This document shows positions 25,922 to 35,252 of a DNA stretch of 64,000 bases, piece after piece; positions within the stretch are counted from its first letter, which is position 1; each line of letters begins with the position of its first letter. A program made the translations under genes and the position numbers. Where the stretch lies: assembly GCA_963726825.1 (NCBI GenBank), contig CAVSDT010000002.1, positions 1,550,001-1,614,000 on the forward strand, in the 5' to 3' direction. The notes below the pieces were generated by a model. It saw only the letters and a list, made by a program, of their open reading frames with translations. It made no database searches and was not told the DNA's origin. This stretch comes from DATLGB01 sp963726825 (GTDB taxonomy: Bacteria; Actinomycetota; Thermoleophilia; Solirubrobacterales; Solirubrobacteraceae).

Positions 25922-27448
25922 CTAGCGGACCGCGAAGGGCCCCTGGTACTGCCGCGGCGCGCTCCCGCGCAGGCCGGGGCGGCGTGCGCCCTGGTCCTGG
26001 TCGTCCACGGAGGACGTGTCGTTGGCGTACAGGGCCACCGAGTCGGCTATGGCGTCGGACTGCTCGTCGATCGCCTGCTGGTTGACGTTCGCGAACGTGT
26101 CACCGGCCTGGTGGTAGTTGGGGTCGAAGGCCACGCCGGCGGTGCCGCCGTACTTGCGCTGCTGCTCGGCCGTCTTGACCTCCTCGGCCCCGGTGAACAG
26201 GCCACCGGACGGGATGCCGATGTCGATGAACGGGCCGTAGTCGGAGCGGCCGTCGAAGGCCGTCGGCTCCGACGCGAGGTTGCGCCGCGAGAAGAACCTC
26301 GTGAAGTTCGCCTCGATGGCGTCCGAGCCCGGCGGGATGGCGACGTCGCTGCCGAGGGTGTTGTCGCCGTCGTAGATGAACCGCGCGAAGTTCGGCGAGC
26401 CGATCATGTCGAAGTTCAGGTACAGGCCGATGTCGAGCTGCTGCTCCGGCGTGAGCCGGGAGACGTAGTCGGTCGAGCCGACCAGGCCGGACTCCTCCGC
26501 GCTCCACCAGGCGAAGCGCAGCTTGTTCCTCGGGGTGGCCTTGGTGCGGGCGATCTGCCGGGCGATCTCGAGGATGCCGGCCGAGCCGGAGCCGTTGTCG
26601 TTGATGCCGGGCCCCGCGTCGACGGAGTCCAGGTGGGCGCCGATCATGACGATGTTGTGGGCGTTGCCGCCCTTGGTCTCGGCGATCACGTTGCGCGTCG
26701 TGACGGTCTTGACCGTCGTCATCGCGTTGATCGTGACCTCGACCGGCCCGTTGGCGAGCTGGGAGCGCAGCGCGTCGCCGAGCTCCTGCGAGATGCCGAC
26801 GCCCGGGATGGCCGCCTGGCCCTCCTCGGCGCCGAGGGTCCCGTTGAGCACCCCCGGCTCGTTGTTGGAGATCACGATGGCGCCGTACCCGGCCGCGGCG
26901 GCGTTCGTCACCTTCTGGCGGAACGTGCAGGAGCCGCGCTTGACGAACGCGACCTGGTCGGCGCTGCCGGCGGCGAAGTCGGCGGGGTCGCAGCCGACGT
27001 TCGCGGCGGCGACGAGAGCGCCCGTGACGTCACCGGTGCCGCCGTACTCGAGCACGGCGTAGTCGACGCCGTCCTCGTAGGCGGTCGGCGTCGGCGCGGT
27101 CTGCGCGAACACCGTCGGCTCGTCCTCGGTGAAGGACGGGAAGTCGAACTCGTCGAACCTCGGCTTGTAGCCGGCGGCCTTGAGCGTGTCGAACACGTAC
27201 TGGGCCGACGCGTCGTACCCCGGAGCCCCGGCGAAGCGGTTGCCCCCGTAGGCCGACGCGATGCGCTGGAGCTTCTTCAGGTGGGCGTTGATGCCCTTCG
27301 GCGTGACGAGCCGCTGCAGCTGCGCCGAGCTGAGCTTCTTGCCCCCCTTGGCCTTGGCGTCCGCCGTGGGCGCGAGCGCCCCGGCGAAGGCGAGGACGGA
27401 CAGGCACGCGACGATGACGGCGCGCGCCGAGATGGTGCTTCTGACCAT
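25922..27448 (-). CDS. Secreted M28-family zinc aminopeptidase with PA domain
   Basis: 508 residues. Signal peptide about 1-31 (VIVACLSVLAFAGALAPTADA). A PA (protease-associated) domain is inserted at about 120-245 (VAFVKRGSCTFRQKV, AGYGAIVISNN). The peptidase core has the di-zinc ligands in GAHLDSV (His), GINDNGSGS (Asp), SAEESGLVGS (catalytic Glu and ligand Glu), NFDMIG (Asp) and NYHQAGD (His). It resembles the aminopeptidase Y/S-like branch. Unlike most genes here it has a clear AAGGAG Shine-Dalgarno 9 nt before the ATG, so its mRNA has a leader. It is the extracellular protein- or peptide-scavenging enzyme of the region. Confidence 0.94.
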   Translation of the reverse strand: MVRSTISARAVIVACLSVLAFAGALAPTADAKAKGGKKLSSAQLQRLVTPKGINAHLKKLQRIASAYGGNRFAGAPGYDASAQYVFDTLKAAGYKPRFDEFDFPSFTEDEPTVFAQTAPTPTAYEDGVDYAVLEYGGTGDVTGALVAAANVGCDPADFAAGSADQVAFVKRGSCTFRQKVTNAAAAGYGAIVISNNEPGVLNGTLGAEEGQAAIPGVGISQELGDALRSQLANGPVEVTINAMTTVKTVTTRNVIAETKGGNAHNIVMIGAHLDSVDAGPGINDNGSGSAGILEIARQIARTKATPRNKLRFAWWSAEESGLVGSTDYVSRLTPEQQLDIGLYLNFDMIGSPNFARFIYDGDNTLGSDVAIPPGSDAIEANFTRFFSRRNLASEPTAFDGRSDYGPFIDIGIPSGGLFTGAEEVKTAEQQRKYGGTAGVAFDPNYHQAGDTFANVNQQAIDEQSDAIADSVALYANDTSSVDDQDQGARRPGLRGSAPRQYQGPFAVR

Positions 27449-27478
27449 CAGGACGGACTCCTTCGGTTGGTTTCCAGA

Positions 27479-27511
27479 GCGCGCCCCATGACCCCCCTGG
27501 CCATGGCGCGC
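27479..27511. repeat. Imperfect palindrome upstream of the M28 peptidase gene
   Basis: GCGCGCC...CATG pairs with CATGGCGCGC around an 11-nt centre, leaving two extra C residues on one side. It lies 31 nt upstream of the peptidase start in a 169-bp gap and could act as an operator or leader hairpin. Function unknown. Confidence 0.35.
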
Positions 27512-27617
27512 GCCTCCCCCTGGAGGTTGTGGGCAACCTATCGCGATCCGCCCCTCGCGACCGTCCGAGCGCTGACAGTCGGTCCGCGGACGACGGAGGT
27601 CCGCGCGCGCCGCCCCG

Positions 27618-28826
27618 CTAGAGGCCTGCGGCCGAGCGCAGCGCGTCGGCCTTGTCGGTCCGCTCCCACGTGAACGCGTCGAGCTCGCGCCCGAAGTGGC
27701 CGTAGGCGGCCGTGTCCTGGTAGATCGGCCGGTGCAGGTCGAGCGCCTTGCGGAACGCGCCGGGACGCAGGTCGAAGTGCTCCGTCACGAGGTCGACGAT
27801 CTTGGAGCGCTCGATGTGCTCCGTGCCGAACGTCTCCACGCTGAGCGAGACGGGGTGCGCGACGCCGATGGCGTAGGCGACCTGGACCTCGCAGCGATCG
27901 GCGAGACCGGCCGCGACGACGTTCTTGGCGACCCAGCGCGTGGCGTAGGCGGCGGAGCGGTCGACCTTGGACGGGTCCTTGCCGGAGAACGCGCCGCCGC
28001 CGTGGCGGGCCATGCCGCCGTAGGTGTCGACGATGATCTTGCGGCCGGTCAGGCCCGCGTCGCCGACGGGGCCGCCGATGACGAAGCGCCCGGTCGGGTT
28101 GACGAGGAAGACGTCCTTGAGCGCCGACTCGTCGTAGAGGTCGCTCGGCAGCGTCGGGACGATGACCTGCTCCCACAGGTCCGCCTTGATCTGCTCCTGC
28201 GTGGCCTCCTCCGCGTGCTGGGTGGAGATCAGCAGCTGCTCCACGGCGACGGGCTTGCCGTCGCGGTAGCGCACGGAGACCTGGGTCTTGCCGTCAGGAC
28301 GCAGGTAGTCCAGCGACCCGTCCTTGCGCACGTCGGCGAGGCGCTTGGCCAGCCGGTGGGCGAGCGAGATCGGCAGCGGCATCAGCTCGGCCGTCTCGTT
28401 GGAGGCGTAGCCGAACATCATGCCCTGGTCGCCCGCGCCGTCGACGTCGAGCTCGTCCGAGCCGCCCTGGGCGCGGTTCTCGTACGCCTGGTCGACGCCC
28501 TGGGCGATGTCGGGGGACTGCTTGTCGATCGCGTTGAGCACCGCGACGGAGTCGGCGGAGAAGCCGAGGTTGCCGTCGACGTAGCCGATCTTGCGGATCG
28601 TCTCGCGGGCGATCTCCTGGATGTCGACGTAGACCTCGGTCGAGATCTCGCCGGAGACGACGACGAGCCCGGTGTTGACCAGGGTCTCGCAGGCGACGCG
28701 GCCCTTCGGGTCGTCGGCCATGATGGCGTCGAGGACACCGTCGGAGATCTGGTCGGCGACCTTGTCCGGGTGGCCCTCGGTGACGGACTCCGAGGTGAAC
28801 AGGTACTCGTTGTCAGAAGCGCTCAT
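27618..28826 (-). CDS. metK: S-adenosylmethionine synthetase
   Basis: 402 residues. Makes SAM from ATP and methionine. Motifs: FTSESVTEGHPDKVADQISD with the ATP-binding His/Asp, GAGDQGMMFGYA, DTYGGMARHGGGAFSGKDPSKVDRS with the P-loop-like phosphate-binding segment. The ATG at 28826 (MSASDNEY) gives the normal length. TAGGGT ends 10 nt before it. No SAM riboswitch fits in the 69-bp gap to der. Confidence 0.98.
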   Translation of the reverse strand: MSASDNEYLFTSESVTEGHPDKVADQISDGVLDAIMADDPKGRVACETLVNTGLVVVSGEISTEVYVDIQEIARETIRKIGYVDGNLGFSADSVAVLNAIDKQSPDIAQGVDQAYENRAQGGSDELDVDGAGDQGMMFGYASNETAELMPLPISLAHRLAKRLADVRKDGSLDYLRPDGKTQVSVRYRDGKPVAVEQLLISTQHAEEATQEQIKADLWEQVIVPTLPSDLYDESALKDVFLVNPTGRFVIGGPVGDAGLTGRKIIVDTYGGMARHGGGAFSGKDPSKVDRSAAYATRWVAKNVVAAGLADRCEVQVAYAIGVAHPVSLSVETFGTEHIERSKIVDLVTEHFDLRPGAFRKALDLHRPIYQDTAAYGHFGRELDAFTWERTDKADALRSAAGL

Positions 28827-28836
28827 ATCCGCGAGC

Positions 28837-28842
28837 ACCCTA
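28837..28842 (-). promoter_or_regulatory. -10 hexamer of metK
   Basis: TAGGGT on the minus strand, 10 nt before the metK ATG. A 12-bp palindrome AAACGGCCGTTT lies just upstream at 28879-28890 and might be an operator or the end of the der transcript. Confidence 0.45.
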
Positions 28843-28895
28843 TGAGATCGCGCCCACCACCCCTTCAACCCGGGCGGGAAACGGCCGTTTGTGGC

Positions 28896-30218
28896 CTACT
28901 CGTCCCCGCGCCGGCGCTGCTTGCGCTCGTTGAAGTCGATGATCAGCGGGATCCCGTCCAGCCCGTAGCGCGCGCGCAGGCGGTTCTCGATGAAGAACGC
29001 GTAGTCGCGCGTCACGCGGGTGCGGGAGTTGACCTGGATCGAGAAGCGCGGCGGATCGACCTCGATCTGCGCGCCGTAGAGCATCTTGAGGCGGTGCCCC
29101 TGCTTGGCCGGCGGCTGGCGCACCTGCACGACGTCGCCGAGGAACTTGTTGAACTCCGGCGTCGGGATCCGGTAGGACCGGCGGTCGGCGAGGGACAGCG
29201 CCTCGATCAGGAGGCGCTGCACGTTGCGCCCGCTGAGCGCCGAGGCGGTCAGCACCTTCGGCCGCAGTCGCAGCTTGCGCAGGACGACCGCCCGCTCGGA
29301 GTCGATGTCGAACTCGTCACCGCTCGTGAGGTCCCACTTGTTGAGCACGAGCGCCGTGGCGCAGCCGCTCGTCATCGCCAGGTCGGCGATGCGCAGGTCC
29401 TGGGTCGTGACGCCCTCCGTCGCGTCGCAGACGACGAGCGCGACGTCCGCGCGCTCCGCGGCCCGCTGGGAGCGCAGCGTCGTGTAGTACTCGACCGACT
29501 CCGAGACCTTCGCGGCGCGGCGGATGCCGGCGGTGTCGACGAGGCGCAGCCGGCGATCCTCGAACTCGAACTCGACGTCGATCGGGTCGCGCGTGGTGCC
29601 GGCGACCTCGGAGACGATGGTGCGGTCCGCGCCGAGGATCCGGTTCATCAGCGACGACTTGCCGACGTTGGGCCGCCCGATCAGCGCGAGGCGGATCGTG
29701 TCGTCGGTGTCGGTGAGGACGTCCCCCGCGTCGGGGCCGGCGGCGACGATCGCGTCCAGGAGGTCGCCCGTGCCGAGGCCCTGGGCGGCCGACACCGCGT
29801 GCGGCTCGCCGAGCCCGAGCGCGTAGAAGTCCATCGAGAGCGGGATGTCCTGCGGGCCGTCGATCTTGTTCGCCGCGACCAGGACGGGCTTGGACCAGCG
29901 ACGCAGGATGTCGGCGACCTCGAGGTCACCGGGGCGCTGGCCGGCCTTGGCGTCGACGACGAGCACGGCGACGTCGGCGTCCAGGAGCGCCTCGCGGGCC
30001 TGGTCGGCGATCGAGACCGTCAGCGGCGAGTCGTCGCCGAGGTCGATGCCGCCCGTGTCGATCAGGGTGAGGCGGCGGCCGTTCCACTCCGTCTCGAGCT
30101 CGCGCCGGTCGCGGGTGACGCCCGCGGTCTCGTGCACGACGGCCTCGCGGCTCTGCGTGAGCCGGTTCACCAGCGAGGACTTGCCGACGTTCGGATAGCC
30201 GACGATCGCGACCTTCAT
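28896..30218 (-). CDS. der: Ribosome-biogenesis GTPase Der (EngA)
   Basis: 440 residues with two tandem G domains and a KH-like C-terminal domain. Domain 1: GYPNVGKSS, DTGG, NKID. Domain 2 (from about residue 176): GRPNVGKSS, DTAGIRR, NKWD. The C-terminal part from about 350 contains the KMLYGAQ region. Acts in 50S subunit assembly. The ATG overlaps the cmk stop by 4 nt, giving the cmk-der pair widespread in actinobacteria. Confidence 0.97.
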   Translation of the reverse strand: MKVAIVGYPNVGKSSLVNRLTQSREAVVHETAGVTRDRRELETEWNGRRLTLIDTGGIDLGDDSPLTVSIADQAREALLDADVAVLVVDAKAGQRPGDLEVADILRRWSKPVLVAANKIDGPQDIPLSMDFYALGLGEPHAVSAAQGLGTGDLLDAIVAAGPDAGDVLTDTDDTIRLALIGRPNVGKSSLMNRILGADRTIVSEVAGTTRDPIDVEFEFEDRRLRLVDTAGIRRAAKVSESVEYYTTLRSQRAAERADVALVVCDATEGVTTQDLRIADLAMTSGCATALVLNKWDLTSGDEFDIDSERAVVLRKLRLRPKVLTASALSGRNVQRLLIEALSLADRRSYRIPTPEFNKFLGDVVQVRQPPAKQGHRLKMLYGAQIEVDPPRFSIQVNSRTRVTRDYAFFIENRLRARYGLDGIPLIIDFNERKQRRRGDE

Positions 30219-30793
30219 CGCCGCGCCATCCCCGCGATCGCGTCCACGACCTCGTCGAGGCTCATGCCGGTCGTGTCCAGCGGCGTGGCGCCCGGCGCCG
30301 GGTGCAGCGTGGAGCGCTCGCCCTGCTCGTCGGCTTCGTCGCGGGCCTGCTGGTCGCGCAGCACCTCCTCGACGTCGGCGCCGAGGTCGGCGGCGCGCCG
30401 GCGGGCGCGCTCGCGCGGGTCGGCGGTGAGGAAGACCTTCACCTCGGCATCGGGCGCGACGACGAGCGCGATGTCGCGCCCCTCGGCCACCCAGTCGCCC
30501 TCGGCCACGATCGCCCGCTGCTTGGCCACGAGGTCGGAGCGGACGGCCGGGTCGGCGGCGACCTGCGAGACGGCGCGGGAGACCTCGGCGGTGCGGATCT
30601 CGTGCGAGACGTCGCGGCCGTCGAGCAGCACGCGGTCGCCGTCGAAGGCGATGTCGCAGGACGAGGTGCCGGCGATCGTCACGGCGCGGTACATCGCCCC
30701 CGTGTCGAGGTAGGTGAAGCCGAGCCGCGCCGCGACGGCGCGCGCCACGGTGGACTTCCCGGCTCCGGCCGGCCCGTCGATCGCAATGACCAC
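30215..30793 (-). CDS. cmk: Cytidylate kinase
   Basis: 192 residues, about 30 shorter than the usual 220-225. P-loop AIDGPAGAGKSTVA, CMP-binding DTGAMYRAVT, GRDIAxVV and DPRERARRRAADLG are present; the shortening lies in the segment after MYRAVT, within the NMP-binding insert. Phosphorylates CMP and dCMP. The start is set at the GTG at 30793. A TAGGCT hexamer ends only 1 nt before it, so a leaderless transcript would have to initiate slightly downstream (perhaps the ATT of codon 3); this is unresolved. Confidence 0.93.
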   Translation of the reverse strand: MVIAIDGPAGAGKSTVARAVAARLGFTYLDTGAMYRAVTIAGTSSCDIAFDGDRVLLDGRDVSHEIRTAEVSRAVSQVAADPAVRSDLVAKQRAIVAEGDWVAEGRDIALVVAPDAEVKVFLTADPRERARRRAADLGADVEEVLRDQQARDEADEQGERSTLHPAPGATPLDTTGMSLDEVVDAIAGMARR

Positions 30794-30828
30794 GAGCCGA
30801 GCCTAGGGCCGGGAGGTCGTTTGGCTGA

Positions 30829-31651
30829 CTAGCGGATCGTGAGGGTGTTGACGCCCTCGACGGTCGGCGTGCGGGCCGCCACGGTGGCGTACTCGTACGC
30901 GGTGCCCGGCTTGGAGCCCTGCTTGCCGAAGCCGAAGCCGGCCGACTCCAGGACGCCGACGGCGTCCATGATGCGGAAGAAGCCGCCCTTGCCGGTGGTG
31001 GGCAGGCCGGTGGTCTCCTCCTCCTGTCCGAACTTCGCGTACACCCGGTCGTTGCCCAGCTTGCCGAGCGACTGCAGCGCCAGCGCGCGGTGCACGGACT
31101 CCACGGCCATGATCTCGGCCGTGTAGCGGGCGAACTTCGAACCGCTCAGCGTGCCCTGGCGGGCGAACACCGTCGTGGCGAGCAGGTAGGCGTTGATGAA
31201 CACCTGGTCGCCGACGACGAGCGTCTTCAAGCAGCGCCTCGGGGGAGGCGAAGACCTCGTCCGGGACGTAGATCGTCGTCGTCGCGGGCTTGCCGCCGAC
31301 GGCGGAGGAGGTGAGGACCTCGTAGTGGTTCTTCTCCTGCTGGGCGGCCGCCTGGACGTTCTTGAGCGTCACGGGATCGAGCTTGCCGGCGAGCTTCTCG
31401 GCGCCGACGGTGTTGACGATCGTCGCGAGCACCTCGGCGGTCGCGGCGACGGTCGTGAGGTTGCCGACGGAGTTCTCGTCGGCCGTGCGGACCTTCGCGC
31501 CGGCGTCGGTGGACGCGAGGCCGAGCAGGCCCATCGAACCGAGCGCGGCGGCGGTGGTGCCGATCGCGCGGCGGCGGTTCACCGTGCTGGCACCCTCCTC
31601 ACGCTGCTGGCGGTCGATCGTGTCGAAGATGTGGTTGTCGATGTCGGACAT
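30829..31651 (-). pseudogene. Ferritin-like domain protein with Tat-type signal, interrupted by one frameshift
   Basis: Two frames read as one protein. The N-terminal part (from ATG 31651, AGGAGG ribosome-binding site) has NRRRAIGTTAAALGSMGLLGLA, a twin-arginine-like signal, then a helical ferritin-like region through VPDEVFASPEALL. Near 31228 an extra base (CTGCTTGAAG where CTGCTGAAG keeps frame) shifts it. The other frame continues LVVGDQVFINAYLLATTVFARQ to the stop at 30829, with the SVHRALALQSLG helix and a C-terminal NTLTIR. Full length would be about 273 residues. The downstream half shows no other lesion, so this is a recent mutation or a read error. Related secreted ferritin-like proteins are common in Thermoleophilia. 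Confidence 0.75.
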
Positions 31652-31789
31652 GCGTCCTCCTGGGAAGTGGGTGGGGAGGTGCTGCACCCGGTCCTTCTGC
31701 CGGCGGCGCCGTTCGGATCAGCCGCACCGTCCGTCTACGCGACGGTCTCCGCGGGAGCCGGGCCATCCCCTGACGCCCGTCATCGCGGC

Positions 31790-33097
31790 TCAGGTGCCCG
31801 TCAGCGCGGCCAGGTCCTGCACGAAGCCGGGGTAGGAGACGGCGGCCGCCTCCATCCCGTCGACCTCGACGCCGCTGCGCGACGCCAGCCCGGCCACCGC
31901 GCCGAGCATCGCGAGGCGGTGATCCCCGTGGGACGCGATCGTGCCGCCCTCCAGGCTGCCGGTGCCCTGGACGACGAAGCCGTCGGGCGTGGCCTCGATC
32001 TGCGCGCCGAGGCCGCGCAGGCCGTCGACGACGGTGGCGATCCGGTCGGTCTCCTTGTGGCGCAGCTCCTCCGCGCCGGTGACGATCGTCTCACCCTCGG
32101 CGAAGACGCCCAGCAGCGCGACCAGCGGCAGCTCGTCGATCGCCAGCGGCACCTCGTCGGCGGTCACGGTGGTGCCGACGAGCGGGCCGGCCGAGACGTC
32201 GAGCTCGCACACGGGCTCGTCGGGGCTGAGCGTCTGCGACGGGTCCTCGAGCGGCCCGACGACGATGCCGCCCATGCGCTCCAGGATGCGGAAGAAGCCG
32301 ACGCGGGTCCAGTTGGCCGCCATCCCCTCCACCACGATGCGCGAGCCCGGGACGAGCACGGCGGCGGCGACGTGGAACGCCGCCGAGGACGGGTCCCCCG
32401 GGACGTGGATGGCGTCGAGCTCGAGCTCGTCGTGGGAGCCGACGGAGACGACGTCGCCCTCGCGGCGCACGTCGACCCCCGCGCGCAGCAGCAGCCGCTC
32501 GGTGTGGTCGCGGCTCGGGGCAGGCTCGCGCACGCTGGTGCGCCCGTCGGCGAGCAGGCCGGCGAGGAGCAGCGCCGACTTCACCTGCGCGGAGGCGATC
32601 GGCAGGTCGTAGTGGATCCCGGTGAGCTCGCGCCCGTGGACGGTGAAGGGGGCGAGGCCGTCGCCGGTGACGTCGATCTCGGCGCCGAGCTCGCGCAGCG
32701 GCTTGACCACGCGGTTCATCGGGCGCTTGCGGATCATGTGGTCGCCGTCGAGCGTCCAGGAGCCGCCGGGCTGGCCGGCCAGCCACCCGGGCAGCAGCCG
32801 GATCAGGGTGCCGGCGTTGCCGGCGTCGATGACCTGCCCGGGATCCAGGGCGCCCGCGGCGCGCAGGCCGGGGCCGCGCAGGACGAGCTCGTCGCCGTCC
32901 TCCTGCACGAGGACGCCGAGCGCCTGCACGGCGCGCAGCGTCGACAGCGTGTCCTCGGCGCGGAGGAAGTTCGTCACGCGGATCGGCTCGACGCCCATCG
33001 CGGCCATCAGCGCGGCGCGATGCGACAGGGACTTGTCCGGCGGCGCGACGACGGTCCCCCGCAGACGCGGGGCGGGCCGGAAGAAGCGGCGGCTCAT
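31790..33097 (-). CDS. aroA: 3-phosphoshikimate 1-carboxyvinyltransferase (EPSP synthase)
   Basis: 435 residues. Shikimate pathway step 6. PDKSLSHRAALMAAM is the substrate-binding start, GNAGTLIRLLPG the phosphate/PEP region, and HKETDRIATVVDGLRGLGA the late signature with catalytic residues. GNAGTL instead of the GNAGTA typical of glyphosate-sensitive class I enzymes suggests class II-like divergence (inference). ATG at 33097 overlaps the tyrA stop by 4 nt. Confidence 0.96.
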   Translation of the reverse strand: MSRRFFRPAPRLRGTVVAPPDKSLSHRAALMAAMGVEPIRVTNFLRAEDTLSTLRAVQALGVLVQEDGDELVLRGPGLRAAGALDPGQVIDAGNAGTLIRLLPGWLAGQPGGSWTLDGDHMIRKRPMNRVVKPLRELGAEIDVTGDGLAPFTVHGRELTGIHYDLPIASAQVKSALLLAGLLADGRTSVREPAPSRDHTERLLLRAGVDVRREGDVVSVGSHDELELDAIHVPGDPSSAAFHVAAAVLVPGSRIVVEGMAANWTRVGFFRILERMGGIVVGPLEDPSQTLSPDEPVCELDVSAGPLVGTTVTADEVPLAIDELPLVALLGVFAEGETIVTGAEELRHKETDRIATVVDGLRGLGAQIEATPDGFVVQGTGSLEGGTIASHGDHRLAMLGAVAGLASRSGVEVDGMEAAAVSYPGFVQDLAALTGT

Positions 33098-34167
33098 GCG
33101 CGAGCCACCGGATGGCCGAGCTCGGCGAGCAGCTCGCGGACGCGGACCGCGTCGCCGTCGGAGGCGACCCACAGGGCCACGACCCCCGTCGCGTTGTCCG
33201 GTGCGGGATGCAGGGCCATGTCGGTGATGTTGACGGACGCGCGGCCGAGGGCGAGCGCGATGGCCGCCACCACCCCCGGGACGTTGGGGACCGTGACCCG
33301 CAGCTCGACGGCCCCGGCGCCGGCGCCGGGCGCGGTCAGCAGCCGCGTGCGGTCGTCGCCCGCGGCGTCGTTCCAGCGGGCGATCGCGGCGCCGTCGTCG
33401 GCCCGCAGCGCGTCACGGACGCCGGCGAGCCGGTCGATCGTGTCGTCGAGCAGCGCCGAGAGGGCGTCGGCGTTGGCGCGGTAGATGTCGCTCCAGATCG
33501 CCGTCGGCGCGCCGGCGACGCGGGTGGCGTCGCGAAAGGACGGGCCGACGGCCGGCAGCGTCTCGCCCTCCTCGTCCAGCGCCCGCGCGGCCTGGGCGAC
33601 GAGCACGTTGGCGAGCACGTGCGGGAGGTGGCTGACCGCCGCGAGGACGCGGTCGTGGGTGTCGGCGTCCAGCGCCTGCGGCCGGGCGCCGAGGCCGGCG
33701 ACGAAGCGGTGGAGGCGCTCGTAGGCGACGCCCTCGGTGCGCGGCGTCGGCGTGAGGTACCAGGTGGCACCGTCGAAGAGGTCCGCGCGGGCGTGCTGGA
33801 CGCCGGCGGTCTCGGCACCGGCCAGCGGATGCCCGCCGATGAAGCGCGGGTCGTCGGTCGCGGCGCTGACCTGGCGCTTGGTGGAGCCGACGTCGGTGAC
33901 GATCGCCGCCGCCGGGGCGCCGGCCAGGGCGTCGCGGACGGCGCCGGGCAGCTTGGCCACGGGGGCGGCGACGACGACGATGTCGGCCTCCGCCGTCGCC
34001 TCGCCCACGCTGCCGGCGCCACGGTCGAGCGCGCCGCACGCGAGCGCCGCGTCGAGCACCCCGCCGGTGGGGTCCCAGCCGATCACGGTCGCCCCGAGGC
34101 GCTCGCGCGCGGCGAGCGCGACGGAGCCGCCGATCAGGCCCACGCCGAGGACCGCGACGCGTTGCAC
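33094..34167 (-). CDS. tyrA: Prephenate dehydrogenase with C-terminal ACT domain
   Basis: 357 residues. NAD-binding start RVAVLGVGLIGGSVALAAR, then DVGSTKRQV, FIGGHPLAGAETAGVQHA with the catalytic His, and VLAAVSHLPHVLANVL. An ACT domain (about 285-350, VELRVTVPNVPGVVAAIALALG) should bind tyrosine for feedback control. The GTG at 34167 is chosen because GGAGGG lies 5 nt upstream. Oxidatively decarboxylates prephenate in tyrosine synthesis. Coupled to aroA by a 4-nt overlap. Confidence 0.94.
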   Translation of the reverse strand: MQRVAVLGVGLIGGSVALAARERLGATVIGWDPTGGVLDAALACGALDRGAGSVGEATAEADIVVVAAPVAKLPGAVRDALAGAPAAAIVTDVGSTKRQVSAATDDPRFIGGHPLAGAETAGVQHARADLFDGATWYLTPTPRTEGVAYERLHRFVAGLGARPQALDADTHDRVLAAVSHLPHVLANVLVAQAARALDEEGETLPAVGPSFRDATRVAGAPTAIWSDIYRANADALSALLDDTIDRLAGVRDALRADDGAAIARWNDAAGDDRTRLLTAPGAGAGAVELRVTVPNVPGVVAAIALALGRASVNITDMALHPAPDNATGVVALWVASDGDAVRVRELLAELGHPVARA

Positions 34168-34214
34168 GCCGCCCTCCGCCCCGGGGTGGCGGAGGTTGAC
34201 CGGATCAGATGCGG

Positions 34215-35252
34215 TCAAGCTCCGCCACCGGCCGGCACGGCGAAGGTCTTGCCCGCGATGCCCGCGGCGGCCTCGACCTTGGCCGCGTAGGCCGCGAACT
34301 CGTCCGCCACGAGCTGCTGGGGGCCGTCGCAGACCGCCTCGTCGGGGTTCGGGTGGACCTCGACGATGATCCCGTCGGCACCCGCGGCGGCGGCCGCCAG
34401 CGACAGCGGCTCCACGAGCGACCGTCTCCCGGCGGCATGGGAGGGGTCGACGACCACCGGGAGGTGGGTCATCTCCTTGAGCACCGGGATCGCGGTCAGG
34501 TCCAGGGTGAAGCGGTAGGCCCGCTCGAAGGTGCGGATGCCGCGCTCGCACAGCAGCACGTGCGGGTTGCCCTCCTTGAGGACGTACTCCGCCGCCATCA
34601 GCAGCTCCTCGAGCGTCGCGGAGAGGCCGCGCTTGAGCAGCACGGGGCGCCCGGCGCGGCCGAGCTCGGTCAGCAGCGTGTAGTTCTGCATGTTGCGCGC
34701 GCCGACCTGGATCACGTCGGCGACCTCCAGGACCGGCTCGAGGTCGCGCACGTCCATCAGCTCCGTGACGATCGGCATGCCGTGCACGGCCTTGGCCTCG
34801 GCCAGGATCCGCAGGCCCCCCTCGCCGAGGCCGCTGAACGCGTAGGGCGAGGTGCGCGGCTTGTACGCCCCGCCGCGGAACATGCCCGCCCCGGCGGCCT
34901 TGACGGCGGCCGCGGTGGTCAGCGTCTGCTCGCGCGACTCGACGGTGCAGGGCCCGGCGATGAGGGAGAAGTGGTCCCCGCCGATGCGGCTGCCGCCGAT
35001 CTCGAACACCGACGGCCCCGTGCGGACCTCGAGCGAGGCGAGCTTGTAGGGCTTGGTGATCGGGACGACGCGGTCGACGCCCGGGGCGCCGTCGAGCTCG
35101 AGGCGGCCGATGCGCTCGCGGTCGCCGATCGCGCCGATGATGGTGACGGCCTCCCCGGTGGACGGGTGGGCAACGGCGCCCACGCTCTCGACGCGATCGA
35201 TCACGGCGTCGATCTCGTCCTGCGTGGCGGTGGTCTTCATGACGATCATCAT
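34215..35252 (-). CDS. aroF: 3-deoxy-7-phosphoheptulonate (DAHP) synthase, class I beta with N-terminal regulatory domain
   Basis: About 345 residues from the ATG at 35252 (ATGs at 35249 and 35240 are also in frame). N-terminal ferredoxin-like/ACT-like domain (about 1-75, MKTTATQDEIDAVIDRVESV), as in Thermotoga-type DAHP synthase, used for Phe/Tyr feedback; then the TIM barrel: FSLIAGPCTVES, FRGGAYKPRTSPYAF, QVGARNMQNY, LLKRGLSAT, CERGIRTFE and VDPSHAAGRR. First committed step of aromatic synthesis. A TACCCT hexamer at 35285-35290 and an AGGAAG-like site upstream suggest a short leader. Confidence 0.95.
   Translation of the reverse strand: MMIVMKTTATQDEIDAVIDRVESVGAVAHPSTGEAVTIIGAIGDRERIGRLELDGAPGVDRVVPITKPYKLASLEVRTGPSVFEIGGSRIGGDHFSLIAGPCTVESREQTLTTAAAVKAAGAGMFRGGAYKPRTSPYAFSGLGEGGLRILAEAKAVHGMPIVTELMDVRDLEPVLEVADVIQVGARNMQNYTLLTELGRAGRPVLLKRGLSATLEELLMAAEYVLKEGNPHVLLCERGIRTFERAYRFTLDLTAIPVLKEMTHLPVVVDPSHAAGRRSLVEPLSLAAAAAGADGIIVEVHPNPDEAVCDGPQQLVADEFAAYAAKVEAAAGIAGKTFAVPAGGGA

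Noticed and set aside
28827..28895. SAM riboswitch before metK
   Set aside because: Only 69 bp, with a -10 hexamer 10 nt from the ATG and no SAM-box blocks.
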